Source of the DNA: Mucilaginibacter sp. L294
GTDB taxonomy: Bacteria > Bacteroidota > Bacteroidia > Sphingobacteriales > Sphingobacteriaceae
DNA length: 47,184 nt
Assembly (NCBI RefSeq): GCF_001636615.1
Contig: NZ_LGEK01000034.1
Coordinates: 1-47,184, forward strand
Reading direction: 5' to 3'
Of the stretch, positions 40,301 through 47,184 are shown piece after piece (the stretch's first letter is position 1; each line of letters starts with the position of its first letter). Both the position numbers and the translations under genes were made by a program. Below the pieces are notes generated by a model. The model did not search any database. It worked only from the letters and a program-made list of their open reading frames with translations, and was not told the DNA's origin.

Positions 40301-40663
40301 TATGACCCGGTGGGTTGGGGGAACTTCCCGGCACCATTGGCCGAAAACGTATGGTCGCCCGAGAATCCGAACGGCACAAACCCCGCACCGGGCCAATCTT
40401 TTGACAGAGGCGGAAGCTACACTACTTTTAACCGCGCCAGTACTGCTTTCCTGAAGTTGAAAACAGCAGAAATAGGCTATACTTTCTCTAACCAGCTTTT
40501 AACAAAAGCGAAGATGAAAAGTGCAAGGGTGTACCTGAGCGGCACAAACTTATTTTTCATAAAGGATAATTTCAAAGACGCCAACCTTTCACCAGAGATG
40601 AATGATACCTGGGGCTTTTCGCAACAAAGAGTAATCAATTTAGGCGTAAGTGTAACTTTTTAA
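37310..40663 (+). CDS. SusC/RagA-family TonB-dependent transducer with STN domain
   Basis: The 1117-residue protein has an N-terminal signal region (MSKIFLAMKLIAILLFITLS), an STN domain (about 45-120; SVEKLLLKIEKQTDYHFIYD), a carboxypeptidase-regulatory-like domain (about 130-210, VTGQVTDEKNEPMPGVSVKL), the TonB box/plug (VVVGYGTQ, DVESITVLKDASAAIYGSRA) and the outer-membrane barrel ending VINLGVSVTF. STN-containing SusC proteins import glycans or oligosaccharides and signal through FecR to the ECF sigma factor, both encoded just upstream. The first in-frame ATG at 37310 leaves about 13 residues before a second Met that better fits the signal peptide. Confidence 0.94.
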   Translation: MNFKLKAAALCRGMSKIFLAMKLIAILLFITLSQAYAGGYAQNISIHEKKISVEKLLLKIEKQTDYHFIYDSKPDMLKTNYVSINADNVTIASILDQVLKGLPISYTIIQKTIALKVNDNGIIFGKSDRALKVTGQVTDEKNEPMPGVSVKLKGANIGVATDVTGKYTLTIPDDNGTLIFSFISYETQEVPVNGNPIINIKLNPSSNKLGEVVVVGYGTQSKANVSGAITTVTAKDVAASPAPNLGSGLAGRVSGVTINNRGGEPGNESVEIFIRGRSTMGDASPLYVIDGIVRDFGALSYLPPNDVESITVLKDASAAIYGSRAANGVILITTKRGKSGKATVTASYNQAIIQQERIPRFADAYTFASMSNLEQRIKGLPEPYTANDLELYKNGKDPLNHPNTNWSDLIFKDWAIQQRADVSVTGGNDNVKYFIATGYLGQNSPYKESFTYDKQYHFRSNIDAQITKDFKVSLDLSGRRRDNTASRLDRAHIFLSIPTQNGIYPNGLPGPGRTGNNGVVMARDPNYGYTKQDANNFTSTLSAELKIPGVDGLSLQGNFAYDFDNNYVKNWTGVTYYYVLDPATGEYNKVQNSNAASPSLNILYPNGNAVTSNIKLNYKRTFAANHLIDAFIGFEQNSTQAYTISAGRINYASGSIQELFAGDSNKANQSNDGSSAKTGRQNLFGRALYSYMDKYTLQFQFRYDGSQNFPVGKRYGFFPGVSGAWNISKENFLKNVRSLDYLKLRASYGELGNDKIGPYQYLTSYTYGNNYAFNGTTNQGLYQTNAPNPNITWEVAKTTDIGVEASVLNGLLTAEVDVFRTNRSNILAQRNASVPTYTGLTLPAENIGRTKNEGIEVALSHSNRIGNDFKYSVQGNFTYAKNTVVFVDDLPNLPSYQKREGKPIGAPLIYEAIGIFKDQAQIDATPHRPDNVPGDLIFRDVNGDGKIDNLDQVMQNYSNSPQIVYGLNFRFEYKQFQLLLGFQGQAKAMAEKYSFIPYDPVGWGNFPAPLAENVWSPENPNGTNPAPGQSFDRGGSYTTFNRASTAFLKLKTAEIGYTFSNQLLTKAKMKSARVYLSGTNLFFIKDNFKDANLSPEMNDTWGFSQQRVINLGVSVTF

Positions 40664-40672
40664 ACTAAAGCA

Positions 40673-42283
40673 ATGAAAAAAGTATTATTAATCATATTAG
40701 CACTTGCCCTGTTCGGTTCGTGCAAAAAAAATGTGTTGGACATTGTACCAACAGACAGGATCTCTGAAAATACGATCTGGACGGATGCCACGCTTCCGCA
40801 GCTATTCATCAATTCGCAGTATAATTACCTTAAAAGCGGGTTTGCTGATGATATTCAATATTTTGGCGACGATTCTTACAGCCAGTTTGATCTTGGTGGG
40901 TATCAAACCGTGGCAAGGGGCTCGCTAAGCCCAAGTACTGTAAACAACTTGTCTTCTTATTTTAATTACTGGAATACTGCATATACCGCCATTCGCAACT
41001 TTAATATATTTTTTCAAAAAATTGATGAAACGCCTATCCCTGATGAGCAAAAGAACCAGATGAAGGCGGAGGTGAAATTTTTGCGTGCTTTTGTTTATTC
41101 AAAGCTTATATGCAATTATGGCGGTGTACCTATCGTAGAAAAAGTGTACACCTTAAATGAACAACTTACGGGCCTAAAGAGAAATAGCTACGCGGAATGT
41201 GTTGCCTATATATTGAAAGATATTGACGAATCAATCGGGGTATTACCTGATCAGCAAACGGGTGCAAACTTGGGCCGCGCATCAGCCGATGCTGCACGGG
41301 CATTAAAATCGAGGGTGTTGTTATATTATGCCAGCCCGCTTAATAACCCAACAAATGATAAAACCAGGTGGCAGGCCGCTTCAGACGCAGCTCTCGAACT
41401 GATCAACGGTAACCGTTATAGCCTGTATAATAATTTTCATGGCCTTTTTATAGGTGAACCCAACAATGAGGCCATCTTCTCAAGGTACTATTCAACAGAT
41501 GTATCTCATAACGTTGGTTCTGCATCAGCGCCGGTTGGTTCTGGTGGTAACGGGCACCGTGTTCCATCACAAAACCTGGTCGATGCATTTGAAATGACCA
41601 GTGGGATCATCCCGGTAATTAATGGCGTAAGAAACCCCGATCCGCTTAATACTTATAATGAAAGTAACCCTTACGTAAACAGGGACCCACGGTTTTATGC
41701 TACAGCTTTGTACAATGGCGCTACCTATAAAGGGCGTACTATTCAGCCATATAAGGATGGGCTGGACTTTTTAGGAAATGATGCTACACCAACAGGTTAC
41801 TACTTATATAAATTTATTGACCAAAACCTGCCTGTGGCAACTACAAATCCATACACTTATCCATGGCATTACTTTAGGCTGGCTGAAATTTATTTGAACT
41901 ATGCCGAAGCCCAATACAACTTAGGTGACGAGGTTGAAGCAAGGCTTTACATTAACAAGGTAAGGGCACGCACAGGCGTAGATATGCCGCCAATAACCGA
42001 AACCGGCACCGCGCTTTTTACCCGTTTGGTGCATGAATGCCAGGTGGAGTTTGCAATGGAAGGCCACAGGTATTACGACGTAAGAAGGTGGAAGATCGCT
42101 CCGCAGACAGAAGTAAGGCCTATACAGGGGTTTCAGGTTACCAAAAATTCCGACAATAGCTTTACTTACAACCGGGTTAACCTGCTGCCGAGAGTGTGGG
42201 ACGATAAATTTTATTACTTACCTATCTCTTTCGAAAACGTTCAATCGAGTGGCGGTAGCCTCGAACAAAATCCAGGTTACTAA
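40673..42283 (+). CDS. SusD/RagB-family substrate-binding lipoprotein
   Basis: The 536-residue lipoprotein (lipobox ALFGSCKKN) has the N-terminal DIVPTDRISENTIWTD motif, TPR-like helices (FLRAFVYSKLICNYGGVP) and the C-terminal RagB/SusD motif (FRLAEIYLNYAEAQYNLG, EFAMEGHRYYDVRRW). It begins 9 bp after SusC and forms the surface lid of the complex. It is the classic SusD type, unlike the SusD-like_2 protein encoded earlier, which points to a carbohydrate substrate here. Confidence 0.93.
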   Translation: MKKVLLIILALALFGSCKKNVLDIVPTDRISENTIWTDATLPQLFINSQYNYLKSGFADDIQYFGDDSYSQFDLGGYQTVARGSLSPSTVNNLSSYFNYWNTAYTAIRNFNIFFQKIDETPIPDEQKNQMKAEVKFLRAFVYSKLICNYGGVPIVEKVYTLNEQLTGLKRNSYAECVAYILKDIDESIGVLPDQQTGANLGRASADAARALKSRVLLYYASPLNNPTNDKTRWQAASDAALELINGNRYSLYNNFHGLFIGEPNNEAIFSRYYSTDVSHNVGSASAPVGSGGNGHRVPSQNLVDAFEMTSGIIPVINGVRNPDPLNTYNESNPYVNRDPRFYATALYNGATYKGRTIQPYKDGLDFLGNDATPTGYYLYKFIDQNLPVATTNPYTYPWHYFRLAEIYLNYAEAQYNLGDEVEARLYINKVRARTGVDMPPITETGTALFTRLVHECQVEFAMEGHRYYDVRRWKIAPQTEVRPIQGFQVTKNSDNSFTYNRVNLLPRVWDDKFYYLPISFENVQSSGGSLEQNPGY

Positions 42284-42311
42284 CAGGTTTTAAAACACAT
42301 ACTTACGCTTG

Positions 42312-42356
42312 TATTACAGGGGGAGGAGTAACGCCTCCTGTAATATTTTCATTTTT
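42312..42356 (+). terminator. Intergenic terminator after SusD
   Basis: TATTACAGG(GGG)AGG (42312-42326) pairs with CCTCCTGTAATA (42334-42345) with a GGG bulge, followed by TTTTCATTTTT. It would limit read-through from the abundant SusCD message into the enzyme genes. Confidence 0.75.
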
Positions 42357-42384
42357 ACATAGGCATAGCCTTAAAAAATACATT

Positions 42385-44532
42385 ATGAATAAAACGGACA
42401 ATATTTTCCAAACAAGCTTCCAACTTTTAAGGAGGAAAACCAAAATAGCAGGGCTATTAGGTTTGATGTTTCTAAATACTGCTGCTGTCGGTCAGTCTGC
42501 AAAAATAGATCGTAAAGCATTGGTAACCCGGCATAATATTAACATCACCGATAAAAAGCTGGATGGCCCCACACAAGTTGGCAATGGCCATTTTGCATTC
42601 GGGTTTGATATTACCGGGCTGCAAACCTTCTCTAATAATGCCAACACCATGTCAGACTGGGGCTGGCATAAGTTTCAGGCACCAAACGGGCAAACGCCTG
42701 CGGAGTTTAAAGGGCAGGAGTGGGATACACAAGGGAGAATGGTGCGCTATGATATCCAAAATCCTAAACAAAAAGAACTAACCCACTGGATGATCGCCAA
42801 CCCGCAAAGGTTAAATCTTGGCCGCCTTGGTTTTATATTGAAAAAAAAGGATGGCTCAGCAGTTGTACTTGACGACCTGCAGGATGCCAGTCAAAAATTA
42901 AACCTTTGGACGGGGGTAGCCACAAGCACTTTTACAATTGACGGTAAAACTGTTAAGGTAACTACTGTTGGCCACCCGGAACAGGATGCTGTTGCCATAC
43001 ATATTGAGGCGCCCGATCTTAACGACGGCCAGATCGGTGTGTTTTTAGATCTGCCTTATGCATCGCTTGGCGAATTTGGCAGTGGGACTGATTGGGATAG
43101 CCCTGATAAGCACCAAACCATCGCCGATTTAAAAGCAGACCGTGCTGTATTTCATCGTACGCTTGATGATACAAAGTTTGACGTAAACATAGCATGGCAA
43201 CATGGTGGCACCATTAAAAAGGCTAAACCGCACAGGTACGAATTAACGCCCACCGGTAAAAACCAGATAGACCTGGTTGTTTCGTTTTCTCAAACGCCGG
43301 TAAAAGCTGTATTACCTACTTTCGCTCAAACAAAAGAGAAAAGTGAGACCCACTGGGCTTCGTTTTGGAAAACCGGCGGCGCAATTGATCTGTCAGGCAG
43401 TAAAGATTCACGCTGGATGGAATTGGAACGTAGAATAGTACTGTCGCAATATGTGATGGCGGTGAACGAAGCATCAGCCATGCCACCGCAGGAAAGCGGC
43501 CTGGTTAACAACGGATGGTTTGGAAAATTTCATTTCGAAATGATTTGGTGGCATGAAGCACATTATGCTTTATGGAACCGGTTACCACTGTCAGATAAAA
43601 CAATGGAAATTTACAGTGCGCACTTAAAAACAGCAATGAAGCGGGCCAAAGATCAGGGCTATAGCGGGGCGCGGTGGCCAAAAACAGTTGGTGATCATGA
43701 AACATGGGAGTGGCCAAATGAGATAAACCCGCTTTTGATATGGCAACAGCCGCACCCCATATTTTTTGCCGAACTGGAGTATCGTTCTCACCCCACCCAG
43801 GCAACCCTAAAAAAATGGGGAAAGGTTGTTGATGAAACTGCAAAGTTTATGGCATCGTACCCATATTATAATAAAGAAGAAGACCGCTATATTTTAGGAT
43901 ACCCGTTGCAGGTTGTATCTGAAAATGCCGACCCAAGAACCACTTATAACCCAACTTATGAACTAAGCTACTGGCGTACCGGCCTTAGGCTGGCGCAAAC
44001 GTGGAGAAAACGGCTCAAATTGCCTGCAAACCCAAAGTATGCAACTGTGTTGGCAAAGTTATCAAAACTGCCTGTGAGGGACGGAAAATATGTTTCGTGG
44101 GAAAATATTGACTCTATGTGGACCAAGTATAATTTTGAGCACCCGGCATTAACAGGCGCCTACGGGATGCTGCCCGGCGATGGGGTAGATGTGCCAACTA
44201 TGGAAAGAACGTTTAACGAAGTAGGAAAAACATGGCGCTTTAACCGTACCTGGGGGTGGGATTTTCCGATGCTGGCCATGTGTGCTGCAAAGTTAGGCCA
44301 TGGCGACAAGGCTATTGATTATTTGCTGAATTATCCCAGTTTTAAAGTGGAAGAGCATGGCTTAGTTGGCGGTGGCGGGCCGTTCCCATATTTCCCTGGG
44401 AATGGTGGCCTATTATATGCTGTGGCCATGATGGCAGCGGGTTGGGACGGTGCGCCTAATGATAGTGCGCCGGGATTTCCTAAAGATGGTAACTGGGTAG
44501 TGAAGTGGGAAGGTTTAAAACAGGCTTTATAA
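42385..44532 (+). CDS. Secreted GH65-like (six-hairpin) glycoside hydrolase
   Basis: The 715-residue protein has a signal peptide (AGLLGLMFLNTAAVGQSA), an N-terminal beta-sandwich (about 40-320, GNGHFAFGFDITGLQTF) and an (alpha/alpha)6-barrel (about 330-700). The segment KFHFEMIWWHEAHYALWNR occupies the place of the GH65-type FWDTE motif, and ARWPKTVGDHETWEWPNEI contributes a candidate acid residue. This resembles GH65 and protein-glucosylgalactosylhydroxylysine glucosidase-like enzymes. Exact family and substrate are uncertain. It acts in the periplasm or at the surface on the glycan imported by the SusCD pair and is separated from SusD by a terminator. Confidence 0.75.
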   Translation: MNKTDNIFQTSFQLLRRKTKIAGLLGLMFLNTAAVGQSAKIDRKALVTRHNINITDKKLDGPTQVGNGHFAFGFDITGLQTFSNNANTMSDWGWHKFQAPNGQTPAEFKGQEWDTQGRMVRYDIQNPKQKELTHWMIANPQRLNLGRLGFILKKKDGSAVVLDDLQDASQKLNLWTGVATSTFTIDGKTVKVTTVGHPEQDAVAIHIEAPDLNDGQIGVFLDLPYASLGEFGSGTDWDSPDKHQTIADLKADRAVFHRTLDDTKFDVNIAWQHGGTIKKAKPHRYELTPTGKNQIDLVVSFSQTPVKAVLPTFAQTKEKSETHWASFWKTGGAIDLSGSKDSRWMELERRIVLSQYVMAVNEASAMPPQESGLVNNGWFGKFHFEMIWWHEAHYALWNRLPLSDKTMEIYSAHLKTAMKRAKDQGYSGARWPKTVGDHETWEWPNEINPLLIWQQPHPIFFAELEYRSHPTQATLKKWGKVVDETAKFMASYPYYNKEEDRYILGYPLQVVSENADPRTTYNPTYELSYWRTGLRLAQTWRKRLKLPANPKYATVLAKLSKLPVRDGKYVSWENIDSMWTKYNFEHPALTGAYGMLPGDGVDVPTMERTFNEVGKTWRFNRTWGWDFPMLAMCAAKLGHGDKAIDYLLNYPSFKVEEHGLVGGGGPFPYFPGNGGLLYAVAMMAAGWDGAPNDSAPGFPKDGNWVVKWEGLKQAL

Positions 44533-44544
44533 TAAATAAACACG

Positions 44545-45762
44545 ATGGGATACTTTATAAGTACAAGCAAATTATTGCTGGCAACAAGCTTAGTGGCCGG
44601 TTGGGTAGGGTATATAAATACTAATGCAAGTTTAACAACAGCAAAACAACCTGAATTTATAAAAATTATAAGTTGCACGGAAAGAGCCGACACCGTTAAA
44701 CGGCCATGGGCAAACTACATCAATCTTGATGCTTATAGTAAGCCATTTTGGAAAACTGACACGATAGTGGACGAATCTGTGCAGGTGATAAGGGCAGATG
44801 ATGAAGAGGCAACAGCCGGATTACTCTTTAACCCCAAAAAAATCCTATCGGTAAAAGCAGCGAATTACAGTAAAACTTTTACTGCGGGAAAGGACTGGAA
44901 ACTCATAAATGGAAAGATAGTTTTCAGTAAACAATCGTCTGTGCCATTCTTCCGTGCCGAAGAACTTTTTTCCAGAAAAGAGATCCCGGGCCATTCAATC
45001 AACGGGAAAACTAAAGGAACTTACACCCTTTTTGGCGAACATGCTTACATTACTTCCAGGCAGATAATCGTGACTTATGTGAAAGAAAAATCCAGTAACT
45101 GGCAAGGGCCGGTGCCGTTGTTTGCCGAAACTACGCTGCCTAATACCATTTTAAAGCTCAAAAGTAAAGCGAGCATAAACATTGTTTATTATGGTAACAG
45201 TATCGAAGTTGGATACAATGCAAGTAGCCTTGATAAAGTACCACCATTTATGCCTGTATGGCCAGAACTGGTAAACTATAATTTACAACGCAGTTACGGG
45301 TCAGATATCAATTACTCCAATAAATCAATTGTTGGTAAGCTTGCTAAATGGGGTGAAGAAGCGGTGTCAGCCACTGTTTTACCCGAAAAGCCTGATTTGC
45401 TGATCATCGGTTTCGGTATGAATGATGGTTCCGATAAGCTATCCCCTGATATTTACCGGGAGCATATAAAGGGTATCATAGATTCGGTAAGTAAACATAA
45501 CCCGGCAGCCGAATTTATTTTAATTGCCCCAATGCTGGCAAACCCCTTAACTGATTTTGACGGTACCCAGCCACTATTTATTAAAGAACTAAACAAGTTA
45601 ACCAGAAAAGGAGTGGTTGTAGCAGACCTAACTGGTGTTCATACAGAATTGTTAAAGCATAAAGCTTACCAGGATATGACCGGTAATAATGTAAATCATC
45701 CTAACGATTATCTTGCCAGGTGGTACGCCCAGGTAATTTGTGGGGTGTTAATTAAGCATTAA
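44545..45762 (+). CDS. Secreted SGNH/GDSL-family esterase
   Basis: The 405-residue protein starts with a hydrophobic export segment (LLLATSLVAGWVGYI). It has a beta-sandwich N-terminal region of about 205 residues and a C-terminal SGNH hydrolase domain: block I YYGNSIEVGYNAS with the nucleophile serine, block III GFGMNDGS and block V VNHPNDYLARWYA with the catalytic histidine. Such enzymes remove acetyl or other acyl groups from polysaccharides. It follows the GH65-like gene by 12 bp, so deacylation of the same glycan is likely. The beta-sandwich plus SGNH layout resembles carbohydrate esterases such as CE2-type enzymes, but the family is not certain. Confidence 0.82.
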   Translation: MGYFISTSKLLLATSLVAGWVGYINTNASLTTAKQPEFIKIISCTERADTVKRPWANYINLDAYSKPFWKTDTIVDESVQVIRADDEEATAGLLFNPKKILSVKAANYSKTFTAGKDWKLINGKIVFSKQSSVPFFRAEELFSRKEIPGHSINGKTKGTYTLFGEHAYITSRQIIVTYVKEKSSNWQGPVPLFAETTLPNTILKLKSKASINIVYYGNSIEVGYNASSLDKVPPFMPVWPELVNYNLQRSYGSDINYSNKSIVGKLAKWGEEAVSATVLPEKPDLLIIGFGMNDGSDKLSPDIYREHIKGIIDSVSKHNPAAEFILIAPMLANPLTDFDGTQPLFIKELNKLTRKGVVVADLTGVHTELLKHKAYQDMTGNNVNHPNDYLARWYAQVICGVLIKH

Positions 45763-45779
45763 ATATTTTATTCTCTAAA

Positions 45780-45810
45780 GTGTTTGGGGGGTGGTTTACT
45801 TCCCAAACAC
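45780..45810. terminator. Hairpin after the SGNH esterase gene
   Basis: GTGTTTGGG (45780-45788) and CCCAAACAC (45802-45810) form a 9-bp stem without a strong T-tract. It sits between convergent genes. The following 210 bp to 46024 contain no convincing gene; short frames there have no recognisable similarity. Confidence 0.45.
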
Positions 45811-46024
45811 CCTCCTTAACGCAGGAAGCCCGGCCTTTTTCCTGGTCCCGGTGTTTTTTCCACCATTGCTTTTTGTAGAGAGTTCCGCGGGATGGCCATC
45901 TACGGTAATGAGCCAGGAACGAGACATCGGATCCCGGAAGAAAAATTACTACAACATGAAGTTGCCAATCTGCTGGTATGGCCAAGCTAAATGTTAATTT
46001 ACTGTACTTAACGTGGTAGCTTTT

Positions 46025-46372
46025 TTAGCACAGCAATGGATTGGGATAATTGTCACTTTGGTCTTCGGCTACTGTATCTAAACAAACAAAATCCTTCTCA
46101 ACCAATAAATACATCCCACTGTTGTTTTCTTCAAAACCAACACGATCGGTATGTGCCCATTCATCTATCATGTTTTGTGGCATATTAATAGTGATGGTAT
46201 TGTTCTCAAAACTTGCCGACAATACATTGCCCGTAGCGCTGCTTAAAACATATTTGAAAACCTGCGGGCTAAAATCGGAGGTTTCTTCTATATAGCCGCT
46301 GGCTGCAAGGTTTGCCAAATCGGTTTTAGTAAGCCTGTATCGTAGCGAATTGCCCTTTATCCTTATCTTCAT
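46025..46372 (-). CDS. DUF7009-like small protein
   Basis: The 115-residue protein begins MKIRIKGNSLRYRLTKTDLANLAASGYIEE in the style of DUF7009 proteins (MKIRIKGNS.R.RLT). It has no signal peptide or membrane segment and ends in an acidic, proline-containing tail. Its start lies inside the 3' end of cobA with a 47-bp overlap in another frame, so the two are translationally linked. Function is unknown; this family often sits near siroheme, nitrite or sulfite assimilation genes, which fits cobA here. Confidence 0.7.
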   Translation of the reverse strand: MKIRIKGNSLRYRLTKTDLANLAASGYIEETSDFSPQVFKYVLSSATGNVLSASFENNTITINMPQNMIDEWAHTDRVGFEENNSGMYLLVEKDFVCLDTVAEDQSDNYPNPLLC

Positions 46373-47114
46373 AACATAATATTTCCTGGTTTTGTACGGT
46401 TACCACATCGCCAATTATAATAATTGCAGGGTAGGTTAATTTGTGCTGCCCGGCAAACCATTCAAGGTTTCGTGCCATACCAATTGCAGATCGCTGTTTG
46501 GGTAGCGATGCGTGCTGGATAATAGCAGCGGGGGTGTTGCCATAGCCGGCATCTACATAAGCTTTAGATATCTCTGCCAGTTTTTTCATGCCCATATATA
46601 TAACTACAGTAGCGTTGCTTTGCATGGCCAGTTTCAGGTCGGCGGATAAGCTCCCATCTTTTTTTGTTCCGGTTATCATCCATACGCTTTCGCTTACCGA
46701 GCGGTGGGTGAGGGGGATATCCTCAAACCCGGATGCCTGCATGCTGGTAATGCCGGGTATAAAATGTGTTTTTATACCATGTTGCCTGGCAAATATGATC
46801 TCTTCAAACCCCCGGCCAAATATAAAGGGGTCGCCTCCCTTTAACCTTACTACCATACCCTTAGCAAAAGCGTAGTGCCTTATCAGCTCATGTATATTTT
46901 CTTGCGGGGTATAATCGCCATATGGTTGTTTGCCCACGTAAACCTTTTCGCAATCGGGGCGGCAAAGTTCTAATAGCTCGGTGTTGGTCAAATTATCATA
47001 TAATACCACATTTGCCTGCTGCAAAACTTTATAACCTTTCATTGTGATGAGTTCCGGGTCGCCAGGGCCAGCACCTAACACAAATAATTCTGGTTTTATT
47101 AATTTTTTTTCCAT
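46326..47114 (-). CDS. cobA: Uroporphyrinogen-III C-methyltransferase
   Basis: The 262-residue protein has the SUMT signatures VLGAGPGDPELITMKGYKVL in pieces, VRLKGGDPFIFGRGFEE and GITSMQASGFEDIPLTHR. It methylates uroporphyrinogen III at C2 and C7 using SAM to give precorrin-2, the branch point to siroheme and cobalamin. It is the stand-alone CobA form, with no CysG dehydrogenase/chelatase domains. No -7 element is visible in the 70 bp before it, so it is probably an internal gene of an operon extending beyond the window, plausibly with nitrite or sulfite reductase genes. Confidence 0.93.
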   Translation of the reverse strand: MEKKLIKPELFVLGAGPGDPELITMKGYKVLQQANVVLYDNLTNTELLELCRPDCEKVYVGKQPYGDYTPQENIHELIRHYAFAKGMVVRLKGGDPFIFGRGFEEIIFARQHGIKTHFIPGITSMQASGFEDIPLTHRSVSESVWMITGTKKDGSLSADLKLAMQSNATVVIYMGMKKLAEISKAYVDAGYGNTPAAIIQHASLPKQRSAIGMARNLEWFAGQHKLTYPAIIIIGDVVTVQNQEILCYEDKDKGQFATIQAY

Positions 47115-47184
47115 TTTATTCGGATTTTATAGTTAAAATGAATTTATATATCGATTTATTGAGAAAAACTCTACATTTATGATT

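Noticed and set aside
45752..45997. Short frames on both strands in the gap after the esterase gene
   Set aside because: They are mutually overlapping, have no recognisable domain and lie between convergent genes; I see no transposase remnant that can be supported.
1..47184. tRNA, rRNA, CRISPR arrays and insertion sequences
   Set aside because: No tRNA T-loop/acceptor pattern, rRNA segment, spaced direct repeats or transposase with inverted ends was seen by reading; small structured RNAs could still be missed without a covariance-model search.

Overview
The window looks like a chromosomal contig end from a Bacteroidota bacterium, most likely Sphingobacteriaceae (Mucilaginibacter/Pedobacter-like). 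The reasons are two SusC/SusD pairs, an ECF sigma/FecR pair, promoters with the TAnnTTTG -7 element, GG-leader natural-product peptides and moderate GC. Taxonomy is inferred from gene content only. The first 19 bases are the Tn5/Nextera mosaic end, a sequencing adapter left on the assembly.

Region 1 (about 1.6-12.7 kb) is a low-oxygen/stress island. In its centre is a two-gene system: a histidine kinase whose PAS domain keeps the four FixL heme-pocket residues, and a response regulator fused to a CRP/FNR-type DNA-binding protein, as if FixJ and FixK were one polypeptide. Around it lie an alcohol dehydrogenase, a D-lactate dehydrogenase, a LOG-family protein, an L,D-transpeptidase, a tandem universal stress protein and an unidentified possible FMN protein. 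Five of these promoters carry a TGA-N6-TCA palindrome exactly 23 bp upstream of a TAnnTTTG-like -7 element, and a sixth has a half-site at the same spacing. Four of the five have the palindrome exactly 50 bp before the start codon. I read this as a compact, locally encoded oxygen-responsive regulon.

Region 2 (about 12.7-28.1 kb) has a sulfur theme. It holds metNIQ behind a periplasmic thioredoxin gene, joined through a 21-codon ORF with ATGA overlaps at both ends. Next come a cation/H+ antiporter, a family 2A encapsulin shell and its cysteine desulfurase cargo with a disordered N-terminal loading region. After a strong terminator there is a secreted LmbE/PIG-L deacetylase and then a SusC-SusD-periplasmic aminotransferase operon. 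The last two units share a 28-nt promoter motif and each has a terminator in its leader. The second leader encodes a nearly leaderless 30-codon peptide with a Cys-Cys-Cys run, a candidate cysteine-sensing attenuator.

Region 3 (about 28.2-33.7 kb, minus strand) is a small natural-product locus. It has an 84-residue precursor with a GG-type leader, a glycine spacer and a core whose six cysteines match the inhibitor cystine knot (knottin) spacing. Beside it are a VKOR-thioredoxin fusion with an apparently inactive C39-like domain and three glycosyltransferase-like proteins. No exporter is present.

Region 4 (about 34-45.8 kb) is a polysaccharide-utilisation-type locus: GntR regulator, ECF sigma, FecR anti-sigma, SusC transducer with STN domain, SusD, a GH65-like enzyme and an SGNH hydrolase. 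The window ends with a DUF7009-like protein and cobA (siroheme/cobalamin methyltransferase) on the minus strand. I saw no tRNA, rRNA, CRISPR array or insertion sequence.
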